From an uncultured Eubacterium sp. (lineage in GTDB: Bacteria; Bacillota; Clostridia; Lachnospirales; Lachnospiraceae): a stretch of DNA of 64,000 nt. Made by a program: the position numbers and the translations under genes. The notes beneath the pieces were generated by a model, which was not told the origin of the DNA, ran no database searches, and worked only from the letters and a program-made list of their open reading frames with translations. Of this stretch, positions 25,182 to 33,936 are shown piece by piece (within the stretch, counting starts at the first letter, position 1; the number at the start of each line of letters is the position of its first letter). The DNA lies in the NCBI GenBank assembly GCA_910584875.1, contig CAJUDA010000009.1:1-64000 (forward strand), written 5' to 3'.

Positions 25182-25225
25182 AAAACCGTGGAATCCCCTC
25201 TACAGGATTTCCATGGTTTTTTGTT
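25182..25225. terminator. Bidirectional terminator between ferredoxin and PHP gene
   Basis: A stem of about 14 bp (AAAACCGTGGAATCC against GGATTTCCATGGTTTT, with one bulge and one G-T) with a short loop and a T-run on both strands. It serves the ferredoxin on the plus strand and the PHP gene on the minus strand. Confidence 0.85.
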
Positions 25226-25272
25226 CTTTCGCTCAATGGTGCGCTAATTCGACGATACCGCTGCGCGTTACA

Positions 25273-26031
25273 TCATAATAACGACATCTCATCCATAAGC
25301 CGGATCCCATATTTTTCACAGAGCTTTTCGGCCTCTTCAACTGCTGCCCGGTTCAGCAGCTGCTGTGGCGTATGCGCATCGATCCCCAGAATATAAGGAT
25401 TCCCAATCTCTCCCGCCATTTTCAGAAAACGCTCCACCGGATAATGCCTCCCGTCTGCCAGTCCCAGGATATTCAGCTCCATCGGCATATCAAGCTCTTT
25501 CATCTCCAGGCACAGCCGGAGCATATGCTTCTCATATATGTCCCCATCTCCAGTAAAATGGATCAGATCCGGATGGGCAAGATACAGATACCGGCCGCTC
25601 CTCATCCCCTCAATTACACTGTCCACATACCGGATCAGTATCTCTTCCCGGTCTGTCGCCACTCCCACATACGTCTGGTCATCCGATCCGAGAAAATGCT
25701 GTCCCAAGATCAGATAATCAAGTGGATACTGGTCAAACAGGGCATCCTGATCCTCGATCAGTTCCGGCGTGTACTCGGATTCAAAACCAATACAGATCGT
25801 AATCTCTTTTTCATATTCTTTTTTCAGCCACTCCAGCGAATCAAAATATTCTTCTGTCTCTGCCGGGGTCATGCGGATCCCGGAGACAAAACCGTCCGGG
25901 TAGACCCAGGGACAGTGATCGGAAAATCCCAGGACCTGCAGCCCTGCTTTGATGGCAGCTTCCACATATTCCCGGTCCTCTCCCCAGGCATGATGACAGC
26001 GTTTTGTGTGTGTATGATAATTTGCCAGCAT
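25273..26031 (-). CDS. PHP-domain phosphatase, histidinol-phosphatase (HisJ/HisK) family
   Basis: A 252-aa PHP-superfamily metal-dependent phosphoesterase. Metal-binding motifs: NYHTHTKRCHHAWG at residue 4 onward, GFSDHCPW, the Glu of CIGFESEYTP, HFLG, LAHPDL, and the final GIDAHTP. This fits the histidinol-phosphate phosphatase family, so it may supply the step between HisC and HisD, but the family also contains other phosphatases. The ATG at 26031 is chosen because the protein starts with the PHP motif; AAAGGA lies upstream. It ends at the shared terminator. Confidence 0.82.
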   Translation of the reverse strand: MLANYHTHTKRCHHAWGEDREYVEAAIKAGLQVLGFSDHCPWVYPDGFVSGIRMTPAETEEYFDSLEWLKKEYEKEITICIGFESEYTPELIEDQDALFDQYPLDYLILGQHFLGSDDQTYVGVATDREEILIRYVDSVIEGMRSGRYLYLAHPDLIHFTGDGDIYEKHMLRLCLEMKELDMPMELNILGLADGRHYPVERFLKMAGEIGNPYILGIDAHTPQQLLNRAAVEEAEKLCEKYGIRLMDEMSLL

Positions 26032-26069
26032 GATCTTTTTGTCCTTTCTTTTTATCCAGTTTTGCTGCG

Positions 26070-26998
26070 TCAGCGTTTCATACCTGCTTTTACCAGACAT
26101 TCCTTGCGATAAAAACAGATACCATATTTTTTTATGTCGGAATAACCCTCTGACAAGAGCTCTGCCTCATAATGTCTGTTTTCAATCTGTTCCAGTGCAT
26201 GGATACACTGTTTCTCCATCTGTGAAAAGGTATCTGCTGTCTTTATTTCCAGAATAACTGCCGTTCCCCGGACAGACGGCGTTTTTAACAGCAGATCCGG
26301 TCTTCCTTCCCCACTTTCCCTGTTTGACAAAACAAGATAATGCCCGGCGCCTTTCAGAAGCCCGGCAAGAAAACCATGATAATAATTCTCTGCATAATCA
26401 AAGAAACTTGAGTATGCTCCATGGATTATAAATCTCACACGAGCCAAACCGGTATCTGTCATACCATTTTCGCACTTCTTCCATTTTTGTTTCCAGTCCA
26501 TATGCGGTCAGCAATTCTTTAACCTCATCCTCTGTAAAACCAAAGCTGTCTGCATACTGATTCGTCAGAATCGAATATACCGAAAGATTGTTTAAACCGA
26601 TAAATATACTTTCACAGCTGATCCGCAGACACCCTGTGATCATGGCAAATTCCAGATTAGGATTCGTTTTCAGTGCCGACTCAAATAAGGAACGGATAAA
26701 ATCTGCCATCTCCTCATAAAAACCCCTGAAATAAGCATTTTCCAGAAGAAAATATATAAGCATGCCGTTTGTATTCTTTTGCGATCTTTGTTCCGTCCTG
26801 CCCGATCTCATCCTCAAAAAAGCGGCGTATCATACTGAGGTTCAGCGTCTTGCCAAAACGCCTTGGACGAACAAATAGATTGACCTTTCCGCCCCGGTCC
26901 AGAAGATCCCGGATCATATGCGTTTTATCGACATAGTACCTGTTTTTCTCAATGATTTCCTTGATGTCTTCAAATCCAACGGCAACTGATTTGGGCAA
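26070..26998 (-). pseudogene. Decayed AAA-ATPase-like/PD-(D/E)XK protein gene
   Basis: Three overlapping minus-strand fragments in different frames together match the start, middle and end of the family of ATPase-like proteins with C-terminal PD-(D/E)XK domain common in gut Clostridia. Fragment 1 (26714-26998) has YYVDKTHMIRDLLDRGG and the P-loop-like PRRFGKTLNLSM. Fragment 2 (26398-26817) has FYEEMADFIRSLFESALKTN and GLNNLSVYSIL. Fragment 3 (26070-26501) has the nuclease-like GRPDLLLK...AVILEIK. Intact members are about 500-570 aa; here about 310 codons remain, with at least two frameshifts and an internal deletion between fragments 1 and 2. Inactive remnant of an accessory gene. Confidence 0.8.
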
Positions 26999-27071
26999 TG
27001 TATCACCTTCTTTCCTTTTCTACCTCTTCTACCGCTCCCATTATATCATAGCATTTCAGCAAACACAAATT

Positions 27072-27154
27072 AAAATGCCGGTATTTCTTCCTGCCTCAAC
27101 GGCGGGTTCAAATTGGCGCCATTGAACTAATCCTGAAAAAATACCAGCACTTTT
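27072..27154. repeat. Inverted repeat enclosing copy 2 of the dispersed repeat
   Basis: AAAATGCCGGTATTT (27072-27086) pairs with AAATACCAGCACTTTT (27139-27154), leaving a 52-base loop that holds the second copy of the 23-nt repeat. T-rich sequence follows on both sides, so it may end transcription of the Rpn gene or be an inserted element. I see nothing else in the 193-bp gap between the pseudogene and the Rpn gene. Confidence 0.55.
27098..27120. repeat. 23-nt dispersed repeat, copy 2
   Basis: Exact copy of the sequence at 782-804 (starts AACGGCGGGTTCAAA, ends GGCGCC). It lies in the loop of the inverted repeat 27072-27154. Confidence 0.6.
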
Positions 27155-27191
27155 GCAATCCTTATTTTATTTTGATTTGTTTTTCCCCGTA

Positions 27192-28157
27192 CTAATCTTC
27201 TCTCGCATACTGTAACATTTCCTGCTTCACCTGGTAAATATACTCCAACGGTTCTTTGGTATATTTGCTGATCAGCTCGGGAGACTGTTCATCAAGAAGC
27301 ATGTTACAGATCACTTCCTTCCGGCCTTCTTTTTTCCCCTTTTCCATTCCCTTATTCTCCAATTCCTCTGCAATACTGAACATGGTCACACTCTCCTCTC
27401 CCTCTTTTTTCTTGCTTAAAACAGTTTCCTTTATCCTGGCAAACCTTGTATCATTGCTAAACGCCGCCATCATATCCAGATATTCTTCCGGATGCCGGAT
27501 CTTTCTGCTCTCATCATAGATATATTTCTGACGCTCTTCTTTATCCGCTGCACAGGCAAGATAATCCACAATGTGTCGGAAATCCGATTTATATTTCTGT
27601 CTCGTCTTCTTATCCTGCCCTGCCAGATGTATGATCCGTATCGGATGATCTGTAATCAGTGGACTTAATTTTTCTTTCCAGTTCTCTGATACTGACAGAA
27701 GATCTGACAATTTTTCCGGTCCGTCCCATGGTTCCTGGCCATAATACAAGACAAGGCTGATCACAGGAGTTAGTTTCTTGTCTCTTCGTATTCCTTCTGT
27801 AACAGGGAATCTTTCTTTGCACCCATCCCTATTTTCTCTCTGCATCTGCCGGATCTGTTCTGTATAATTAGAATACAGATACCCCATATCCCTCACTGGC
27901 ATGATATTGCTTGCTCCGCTCTGGTTTTCCACACAGAAAACTGCGATATCTGTCTGATGCTCTGCGGCTTTCATCCTTGTATCCAGATAATGGTGCCGTA
28001 TCACCCCGTAATTATCCTTATACGTCAGTTCCGTTGGTAACGGTTCCAATTCCTCTGGATGCAGTAGATCCTCTCCGTCAAATAGATTTACATTACTGAT
28101 ATCCGCAAATACATCCGGACAATTTAATAAGTTTTTCGCTGGCAGATCCTTTCCCAA
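27192..28157 (-). CDS. Rpn-family nuclease/putative transposase
   Basis: A 321-aa protein resembling the Rpn (recombination-promoting nuclease)/transposase_31 family of PD-(D/E)XK proteins. Visible features: HQTDIAVFCVENQSG in the place of the family's catalytic Glu-x-Gln strand, PVISLVLYYGQEPWDGP, and a C-terminal charged helix ENKGMEKGKKEGRKE followed by a helix-turn segment, which is typical. The gene is intact. Neighbouring accessory genes are decayed, so this is a mobile-gene hotspot. Role (defence or DNA mobility) is unknown. Confidence 0.75.
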   Translation of the reverse strand: MGKDLPAKNLLNCPDVFADISNVNLFDGEDLLHPEELEPLPTELTYKDNYGVIRHHYLDTRMKAAEHQTDIAVFCVENQSGASNIMPVRDMGYLYSNYTEQIRQMQRENRDGCKERFPVTEGIRRDKKLTPVISLVLYYGQEPWDGPEKLSDLLSVSENWKEKLSPLITDHPIRIIHLAGQDKKTRQKYKSDFRHIVDYLACAADKEERQKYIYDESRKIRHPEEYLDMMAAFSNDTRFARIKETVLSKKKEGEESVTMFSIAEELENKGMEKGKKEGRKEVICNMLLDEQSPELISKYTKEPLEYIYQVKQEMLQYARED

Positions 28158-28257
28158 CCTATCCCCTCCCTGCTATTTTTCTTCTGATTTATACGCTATT
28201 CCTCTCTGACAAACTGCACTGCTAAATCTATTTCTATTATAACTCTCATCATGTGAT

Positions 28258-28308
28258 AAAGCAAGGGTCGTTTGGCGCTATTTTCAGCGTTTGACGACCC
28301 TTGCTTTT
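28258..28308. terminator. Very strong hairpin, possible terminator
   Basis: A perfect 14-bp inverted repeat (AAAGCAAGGGTCGT at 28258-28271, ACGACCCTTGCTTT at 28294-28307) with an inner pairing GGCGCT/AGCGTT. T-runs on both sides are short. It could end a former minus-strand gene or be a small mobile hairpin element. Confidence 0.5.
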
Positions 28309-28791
28309 ACTTGACATATCTTATTTTTTTATCATCTGTTTCTTGCTCTTCGGCTTGAAATAAGCAACCTCTCCCTCTGTCTTCCTTACTACCTCCCGGC
28401 GAAACCACGGTGCCGGCTTTGCTCCATGTGGAAGATGACAGATTGATAGTACGGATCGCTGCCTGTTCTGTCGCACTGGAGGCATTCTGGTAGAAGGTAG
28501 ATTGCCCTACATTGTCAAAAAGGAAACTGCCGCTTCACGATATTTTAATCGTTAAAGCGACAGCCCTTATCCCTCGTTGCACACTCTATATCAGCTTAAT
28601 TATAATAAATCGTGGTTGTTTTGTCAAAACTTATTACGATTTTACTCCACTTCCTGGAAACTACACACAAATCAAACACCTTCATTTGTCTATATAATTT
28701 ACCTCTCATTTTGTTCTTACAATAGTAATATAAACTTCTGCCTGTTTACATCCCCCTCACTCTGGTTGTTTTTTCCTCTTATTCTGGTTGC
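28309..28791. other. Gene-poor region with second hairpin and a possible minus-strand gene remnant
   Basis: No convincing gene. On the minus strand one frame is open from about 28537 to 28312 (contains FDNVGQSTFYQNASSATEQ) and another from about 28506 to 28327 (ends PAPWFRREVVRKTEG...MIKK), each without a good start; together they suggest a decayed coding remnant, but I cannot identify it. An imperfect inverted repeat lies at 28527-28563 (CTGCCGCTTCACGAT against ATCGTTAAAGCGACAG). The rest (28580-28790) is AT-rich with nothing recognisable. Confidence 0.35.
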
Positions 28792-28820
28792 TTGCCATTC
28801 TGCCCGATCCACGGTATAGT
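28792..28820 (+). promoter_or_regulatory. Sigma-A type promoter of XRE regulator
   Basis: TTGCCA (28792-28797) and TATAGT (28815-28820), 17-base spacer, about 50 bases before the regulator's ATG. Confidence 0.6.
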
Positions 28821-28871
28821 AAAAACAACAACAGCGCTGTTCCCAAAACCAGATAAGGAGGAACGAACCCT

Positions 28872-29984
28872 ATGATGATTTATTTTGCTGAAAGTTTTAA
28901 AAAACTGCGATTGAAAAAAGGACTCACCCAGGAGCAGGCAGCCGATCTCTTCGGCGTCTCTCCGCAGGCGGTATCCCGCTGGGAATGCGGCACGACCACC
29001 CCGGATATTTCCCTGCTTCCCACGATCGCAGACTATTTTGACATTACGATCGAGGAACTGCTCGGTACAGAGAAATCCAGAAGAGAAGAAAGAATCCGTG
29101 CATATGAGGATAAATTCCACGCGGCGATCACTCACGGGCAGATAACCGACTGTATTGAGATCGCCCGCGCCGGAGTAAAGGAATTTCCAAACAGCTATGT
29201 ACTCCTGAACAAGCTGATGTATGCCCTCTTCGTCGCGGGTTCCGATGATGCGGATATCCCGGACTGGAAGGAAAATATGGAGAAATATAAGTTTGAGATT
29301 ATCGAACTCGGAGAAAAGATCTTGTCCGGCTGTACCGATGATGAGATCCGCATCGAGGCAAAAAGCCGTCTTGGCTTCCACTACTGTGAGATCGGTGAGC
29401 GGGAAAAAGGACGGAAAATCCTGGAAACCCTGCCCTCGGATGCTTTCTGCCGGGAGCGGAATATCTGCCATGCACTGAACGGTGAAGAACTCCTGCAGCA
29501 TATCTGTCATCAGACCGCCCAGTTCACCTATGATCTTGTATGGAATATATGGCGTTACGCAAAAAGGGCATCCTGCCCTGCCAGAGAACAACTGGCTTTT
29601 ATGAATACGATGGAACAGATCGTACGACTGATCTATGACGACGGGGATCTTGGCTGCTGGTATTATCTGCTGCCTCGTCTCTATCTCATCGGGAAAGCCC
29701 CTCTTCTGATCGAACTGGGCGACTATGATATGGCAATCGGGCTGGTAGAGACATCGGCGGACTATCTGGAACAGTATGAAAAGCTGCCTGACATTTCCTA
29801 TTATCAGTCACAGCTATTAAAACAGGCGGTACACAAAAAATATATCGACACCGCTGACAGCCGCTCCCAGGCACAGATCCTGTATGAAGATCACCTGACG
29901 GAAAGCAGTTATGATGCGATCCGGGAAGCGGAACGGTTCAAAAAAGCAGTACAAAGGATTTATGAACTGGCTCAACGGCACTGA
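28872..29984 (+). CDS. XRE-family transcriptional regulator with helical C-terminal region
   Basis: A 370-aa protein. Residues about 7-62 are a clear HTH_3 domain (LRLKKGLTQEQAADLFGVSP, then VSRWECGTTTPDISLLPTIADYF). The remaining 300 residues are helical and TPR-like, a layout common in Lachnospiraceae regulators that sense a ligand or peptide through the C-terminal part. AAGGAGG lies 10 bases before the first of two ATG codons. A single gene with its own promoter; target genes are not evident. Confidence 0.88.
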   Translation: MMIYFAESFKKLRLKKGLTQEQAADLFGVSPQAVSRWECGTTTPDISLLPTIADYFDITIEELLGTEKSRREERIRAYEDKFHAAITHGQITDCIEIARAGVKEFPNSYVLLNKLMYALFVAGSDDADIPDWKENMEKYKFEIIELGEKILSGCTDDEIRIEAKSRLGFHYCEIGEREKGRKILETLPSDAFCRERNICHALNGEELLQHICHQTAQFTYDLVWNIWRYAKRASCPAREQLAFMNTMEQIVRLIYDDGDLGCWYYLLPRLYLIGKAPLLIELGDYDMAIGLVETSADYLEQYEKLPDISYYQSQLLKQAVHKKYIDTADSRSQAQILYEDHLTESSYDAIREAERFKKAVQRIYELAQRH

Positions 29985-30015
29985 GCTAATACGGTGCAAA
30001 AAAACCAGGATATCA

Positions 30016-30044
30016 TTGTAATCACGTCAGTTGTGTGCTACAAT
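30016..30044 (+). promoter_or_regulatory. Sigma-A type promoter of acetyltransferase pseudogene
   Basis: TTGTAA (30016-30021) and TACAAT (30039-30044) with a 17-base spacer, about 80 bases before the ATG. Still intact although the gene is frameshifted. Confidence 0.5.
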
Positions 30045-30125
30045 TCCAATATTATTGACAGCGATAAATCGTATATTGCAGGAAGCAAAATCACCATCGA
30101 GATTTAACAGGGGGGAAAGATACAC

Positions 30126-30694
30126 ATGAAACATGCAGGGACAAAAACAATTGAAACGACACGGCTGGTAATGCGGAGACTCGAACTTACCGATGCGGAA
30201 ATGATGTTTCATAATTGGACAGGTGATGATAAAGTCACACGTTTTTTGCGATGGAATGCGCATAAAACGATAGGTGACACAATGAATATGATTCAGCAAT
30301 GGATCAATAATTATCAGTATGATTCTACTTATTACTGGGGAATTTACCTGAAAACGGTGAAATGATCGGCTCTATTGGTGTCACTATAACCTCAGAATAT
30401 GATTTCAGAGGTTCATTGGGCTATAAGATTGGTAGTCGTTGGTGGAATCAGGGTTATTCAAGTGAAGCGGCAGAAGCGGTTATTGATTATATGTTCCGTA
30501 ATACGGATATTGAGCGAATGGATGCATTTGCCTCAGTAGAAAACGCTGCGTCAGGAAAAGTGATGGAAAAGACTGGCATGCGCTATGAAGGTCTTTTGCG
30601 ACATTACTATAAAATCCGGGACGGATTCCATGATTGTGCTTTATATGGAATCATACGAGATGACTGGGAACAGGAATATATATGTAAATCATAA
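30126..30694 (+). pseudogene. GNAT (RimJ/RimL-type) N-acetyltransferase, frameshifted
   Basis: Two adjacent frames form one GNAT protein of about 189 aa. Part 1 (30126-30365): TTRLVMRRLELTDAEMMFHN, NWTGDDKVTRFLRW. Part 2 (30362-30694): MIGSIGVTITS, then the acetyl-CoA-site region YKIGSRWWNQGYSSEAAEA and VENAASGKVMEKTGM. Around 30350-30355 the text CTGAAAACGG would restore Leu-Lys-Asn-Gly-Glu-Met if one A were added to the A-run, so a one-base loss (or sequencing error in a homopolymer) is the break. The ribosome-binding site GGGGGAAAG and promoter are intact. Confidence 0.85.
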
Positions 30695-30799
30695 AACCAG
30701 CTGCACCTTTTCGATCGCACATTGATGTTTTTTGCATTTCCACATAATCCATATTGTACTCACGATACACTGCTTTTTCAAGTTTATCCTGTTAATTTC

Positions 30800-30829
30800 T
30801 TGACCTGTCCCATCTTATTGTGGTATTGT
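30800..30829 (+). promoter_or_regulatory. Sigma-A type promoter of the CoA ligase gene
   Basis: TTGACC (30800-30805) and TATTGT (30824-30829), 18-base spacer, about 35 bases before the ATG at 30865. Confidence 0.55.
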
Positions 30830-30864
30830 ATTTATATATCGCAATTAAGGAGGAAGCAATAACA

Positions 30865-32172
30865 ATGGCTAACTATTACCAACAGGATATCGAATGTGCA
30901 TCCAGAGACCAGATCCGCAAATGGCAGAATGAACGGCTGGTAAAACAGGTAAAAAATGTCTATGACAATGTACCGTATTACCATACCCGCATGCGGAACA
31001 TGGGACTGGAGCCCGGAGACATCCGGTCCATCGATGATTTACATAAACTTCCGTTTATCACCAAAGATGATCTGCGGGATGCGTATCCCTACGGACTGCT
31101 GGCACGTCCACTGACTGACTGTGTCCGCATCCAGTCCACCAGCGGCACAACCGGCCGCCGTGTCGTCGCATTTTATACCCAGCATGACCTGGATCTCTGG
31201 GAAGAATGCTGTGCCAGGGCGATCGTGGCTGCCGGCGGGACAAAGGATGATGTCGTCCATGTCTCCTACGGCTATGGACTCTTTACAGGAGGTCCCGGGT
31301 TAAATGGCGGTTCCCACAAACTGGGTTCCCTGACACTGCCAATGTCATCCGGTAATACAGAACGGCAGATCCAGTTTATGACAGATCTCGGTTCCACGAT
31401 CCTCTGCTGTACCCCGTCTTATGCCGCTTATCTTGGCGAGACGGTACAGGAGCTTGGCGTGAAGGATAAGATTAAATTAAAGGCAGGGATCTTCGGCGCC
31501 GAGGCCTGGACAGAAGAAATGCGGCAGGACATCCAGAAATCTCTCGGCATCAAAGCCTATGATATCTACGGACTGACCGAGATCTCCGGTCCCGGCGTTT
31601 CCTTTGAATGTTCCGAACAATCCGGTATGCACATTAACGAAGATCACTTTATCGCTGAGATCATCGATCCCAATACCGGAAAAGTTCTGCCGGATGGAGA
31701 AAAAGGCGAACTGGTATTTACCAGTATCACGAAAGAGGCATTTCCTCTTCTGCGTTACCGCACAAGAGATATCTGTGTGCTCTCCCGTGAAAAATGTGCC
31801 TGCGGACGTACCCATGTCAAGATGTCCAAACCGATGGGACGCAGCGATGATATGCTGATCGTCAAAGGCGTCAATGTATTTCCGTCCCAGATTGAGACCG
31901 TTCTCATTAACCAGGGCTTTGCCGCCAACTATCAGATCATCGTTACCCGTGTGAAGAACAGTGACCGGATCGAGGTTCAGGTAGAGCTTACCCCGGCCAT
32001 GGCGGCGGATGATACCTTTAACCGCCAGCAGGCGGCAGATAAACTGGTAGCCGGACTAAAGGCAATGCTTGGCATCTATGCCAAGATCACGCTTGTCGAG
32101 CCAAAGACCATAGCAAGAAGCGAAGGCAAGGCAGTCCGTGTCATTGACCAGAGAAATCTGTATCAGAATTAA
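30865..32172 (+). CDS. paaK: Phenylacetate-CoA ligase family protein
   Basis: A 435-aa adenylate-forming enzyme. P-loop QSTSGTTGRRVVAF (about residue 90), YDIYGLTEISGPG (about 230), YRTRDICVL and the GRSDDMLIVKGVNVFPSQIE hinge/C-terminal region match PaaK exactly. It activates aryl acetic acids, typically phenylacetate, to CoA esters; in gut Clostridia it often accompanies amino-acid fermentation genes, but here it stands alone, so the substrate is open. The ATG at 30865 follows AAGGAGG; an in-frame start 15 codons upstream has no site. Own promoter and terminator. Confidence 0.9.
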   Translation: MANYYQQDIECASRDQIRKWQNERLVKQVKNVYDNVPYYHTRMRNMGLEPGDIRSIDDLHKLPFITKDDLRDAYPYGLLARPLTDCVRIQSTSGTTGRRVVAFYTQHDLDLWEECCARAIVAAGGTKDDVVHVSYGYGLFTGGPGLNGGSHKLGSLTLPMSSGNTERQIQFMTDLGSTILCCTPSYAAYLGETVQELGVKDKIKLKAGIFGAEAWTEEMRQDIQKSLGIKAYDIYGLTEISGPGVSFECSEQSGMHINEDHFIAEIIDPNTGKVLPDGEKGELVFTSITKEAFPLLRYRTRDICVLSREKCACGRTHVKMSKPMGRSDDMLIVKGVNVFPSQIETVLINQGFAANYQIIVTRVKNSDRIEVQVELTPAMAADDTFNRQQAADKLVAGLKAMLGIYAKITLVEPKTIARSEGKAVRVIDQRNLYQN

Positions 32173-32203
32173 AAAAGGACGTAATACTCAGAAATCATAT
32201 ACG

Positions 32204-32252
32204 AAAAGACCATCTGGCCTGCAAAAAATCAGTCAGATGGTCTTTCTATTTA
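32204..32252. terminator. Bidirectional terminator between CoA ligase and PstS-like gene
   Basis: AAAGACCATCTG (32205-32216) pairs perfectly with CAGATGGTCTTT (32234-32245); T-runs follow on both strands. It ends the plus-strand ligase gene and the minus-strand five-gene operon. Confidence 0.85.
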
Positions 32253-32270
32253 TTGATAGAATGATTACGA

Positions 32271-33227
32271 TTACATTCCCACATAGCCGCTCTCTTCTAT
32301 GATCTGCTGTCCCTCTTCTGAAAGAATCCACCGGATCAGCACAGGGATATTTTTATTTGTATTGTCTTTGCGGTATACGGCATAGAAGCAGTTACTGATC
32401 GGATACCGGCTATTGCGGATATTTTCTTTGCTTGGATATACCCCGTTGAGGGAAAGCATCTTTACATTTCCTGCCGATACGATCCCCTCCACATAATAAC
32501 GGAATGAAAACCCGATGGCGCTTCCCAGAAAAAGATCAGGATCCTTCACGATCTTTTTCCCTTTCATCAATTTCTGCAGGGCGGTCTGGCTCCCGCTTCC
32601 TTCGTTTCTCTGGAGGGCAGCGATCCGCTCATCCTCTCCCCCAAGCTCTGACCAGTTCTGGTAAATGCCGCTGTAGATTCCCTGTACCTGTTCCACGGTC
32701 AGATCAGAGACCGGATTGTCTTTATTCACAAGAAAGACAAAAGCCTCCCTGCCGACAGGCACCAGTTCTAGTTCGACACCTTTTTCTCTGGCATAAGCCA
32801 GCTGTTGTTCCGATGGTCCGGCACAAAACACAAGATCCACCGTCCCATCTACCACTCCCTGATAGGCACCTCTTGTATTATTCATCTGCAGACAGCTGTC
32901 CGGAGTAAAATTCCCATCCTGGAAAATACAGCTGTCTTCCGGATAAACCGCATTTACAAAGGCAGAAAATACCGGATACAGCGCCGCTGCACCATCCAGT
33001 ACGGGCAGATCCCCCGTAAGAGATATCTCTGACCTTCTCTTTACAATCTTAGAATCCTCCCGGAAGGGCAGGTACTCTGACACCTCCACCGATTTTGCCT
33101 GCATTTCAGGACTGGTATCTGGTATCACTTTCTTTGTAAATGTCTGGTAGATACTAAAATCCAGAACAGCAAAAAGGAAAACTGTCAACAAAATTATCCC
33201 CAGCTGGTTTCGTAATTTCCGATTCAT
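32271..33227 (-). CDS. PstS-like substrate-binding protein, membrane anchored
   Basis: A 318-aa protein with an N-terminal membrane anchor (about residues 8-28, no lipobox) and a PBP-like phosphate-binding fold. Visible: LPVLDGAAALYPVFSAFVNA, DLVFCAGPSEQQLAYA, FVFLVNKDNPVSDLTVEQVQ, IYQNWSELGG, QRNEGSGSQTALQKLM and a C-terminal WILSEEGQQIIEESGYVGM. These are PstS-family landmarks. There are no pstC, pstA, pstB or phoU genes in the window, so phosphate-ABC transport is not supported; a sensor or scavenging role is possible. The ATG at 33227 follows GGAGGGGG. Last gene of its operon. Confidence 0.8.
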   Translation of the reverse strand: MNRKLRNQLGIILLTVFLFAVLDFSIYQTFTKKVIPDTSPEMQAKSVEVSEYLPFREDSKIVKRRSEISLTGDLPVLDGAAALYPVFSAFVNAVYPEDSCIFQDGNFTPDSCLQMNNTRGAYQGVVDGTVDLVFCAGPSEQQLAYAREKGVELELVPVGREAFVFLVNKDNPVSDLTVEQVQGIYSGIYQNWSELGGEDERIAALQRNEGSGSQTALQKLMKGKKIVKDPDLFLGSAIGFSFRYYVEGIVSAGNVKMLSLNGVYPSKENIRNSRYPISNCFYAVYRKDNTNKNIPVLIRWILSEEGQQIIEESGYVGM

Positions 33228-33271
33228 TGATTCCCCCTCCTGTTCCGACACGATCGCCAGCCCTGGCGGCA

Positions 33272-33760
33272 CTATCCATTATTATGGACGTAAAACAGCG
33301 TATGGCTCTCAACATCATATAAGTAAACGGAATAACATTCATATTTTTCATAGTAATTATTTTTACTCCGCTCTTCCCCTTCCTTTGTATCGATGTAGAC
33401 ACGGTCTCCAGCAGAGATACACTGTAGATCAACATCAAACTCCGCCCCCCGTTCCGATCCCCGCATAAGGTCGCCGCAATGATTAAAATATCCGGTTATC
33501 CGTTCTATATCCTGCTCTTTTACAAGCTGATACTTTTCATGCCTGGCAAAAACAGCGTCGGCTTCCTGCGTATAAAAATATTTGCAGTAGTCCGTATAAT
33601 CCATAAATCCATTTTCATAATGCTCTACACAGTCTGTATAACCGGATGGAATCGCTTTCTCAAACAGGGAGCAGCCCGTCAGTCCAGACATGACTGACAC
33701 ACAGACCAATATCATAAGACATACTGTCCAGCGCTTTTCCCCTTTCCTTTTCCTCTGCAT
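33272..33760 (-). CDS. Hypothetical lipoprotein
   Basis: A 162-aa exported protein with signal peptide and lipobox (SGLTGC, Cys about residue 30). The mature part is Tyr/Cys-rich and charged (YTDCVEHYENGFMDYTDYCKYF). I do not recognise a domain. GGGAGG precedes the ATG at 33760; a GTG lies one codon earlier. It sits 44 bases upstream of the PstS-like gene in the same operon. Confidence 0.7.
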   Translation of the reverse strand: MQRKRKGEKRWTVCLMILVCVSVMSGLTGCSLFEKAIPSGYTDCVEHYENGFMDYTDYCKYFYTQEADAVFARHEKYQLVKEQDIERITGYFNHCGDLMRGSERGAEFDVDLQCISAGDRVYIDTKEGEERSKNNYYEKYECYSVYLYDVESHTLFYVHNNG

Positions 33761-33775
33761 CACAAATACCTCCCT

Positions 33776-33910
33776 TTACTCATTGGCAATATAAGTGATA
33801 ATGGAACAGTGCTGACGCAGATGGATCGTATAGATCGTCAGGGCGGTTGTCGATAAAATCCCTGCCATGATGATCCCTGCCAAAATTTTTATAAAAGTTT
33901 TGTTTTTCAT
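33776..33910 (-). CDS. Small 44-aa membrane protein
   Basis: Starts MKNKTFIKILAGIIMAGILS with one hydrophobic segment (about 8-28) and a short polar tail. GAGGAGG lies about 12 bases before the ATG at 33910. A longer frame extends to 34138, but the upstream part overlaps the next gene and has no site. Unrecognised; an operon member of 15-26 base spacing. Confidence 0.6.
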   Translation of the reverse strand: MKNKTFIKILAGIIMAGILSTTALTIYTIHLRQHCSIITYIANE

Positions 33911-33936
33911 ACAGATCTGCCTCCTCTTCCCAGCTG

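Noticed and set aside
27098..27125. The 23-nt repeat contains GGTTCAAATT, like a tRNA T-loop.
   Set aside because: The flanking bases do not pair into a 5-bp T-stem and no acceptor, D or anticodon arm is present at either copy.
28779..29591. A 270-codon minus-strand frame over the XRE regulator.
   Set aside because: Antisense shadow; the plus strand has a promoter, ribosome-binding site and a clear HTH domain.
32271..33227. A phosphate ABC transporter locus.
   Set aside because: Only a PstS-like protein is present; no permease, ATPase or phoU gene lies nearby and the neighbours are unrelated membrane proteins.
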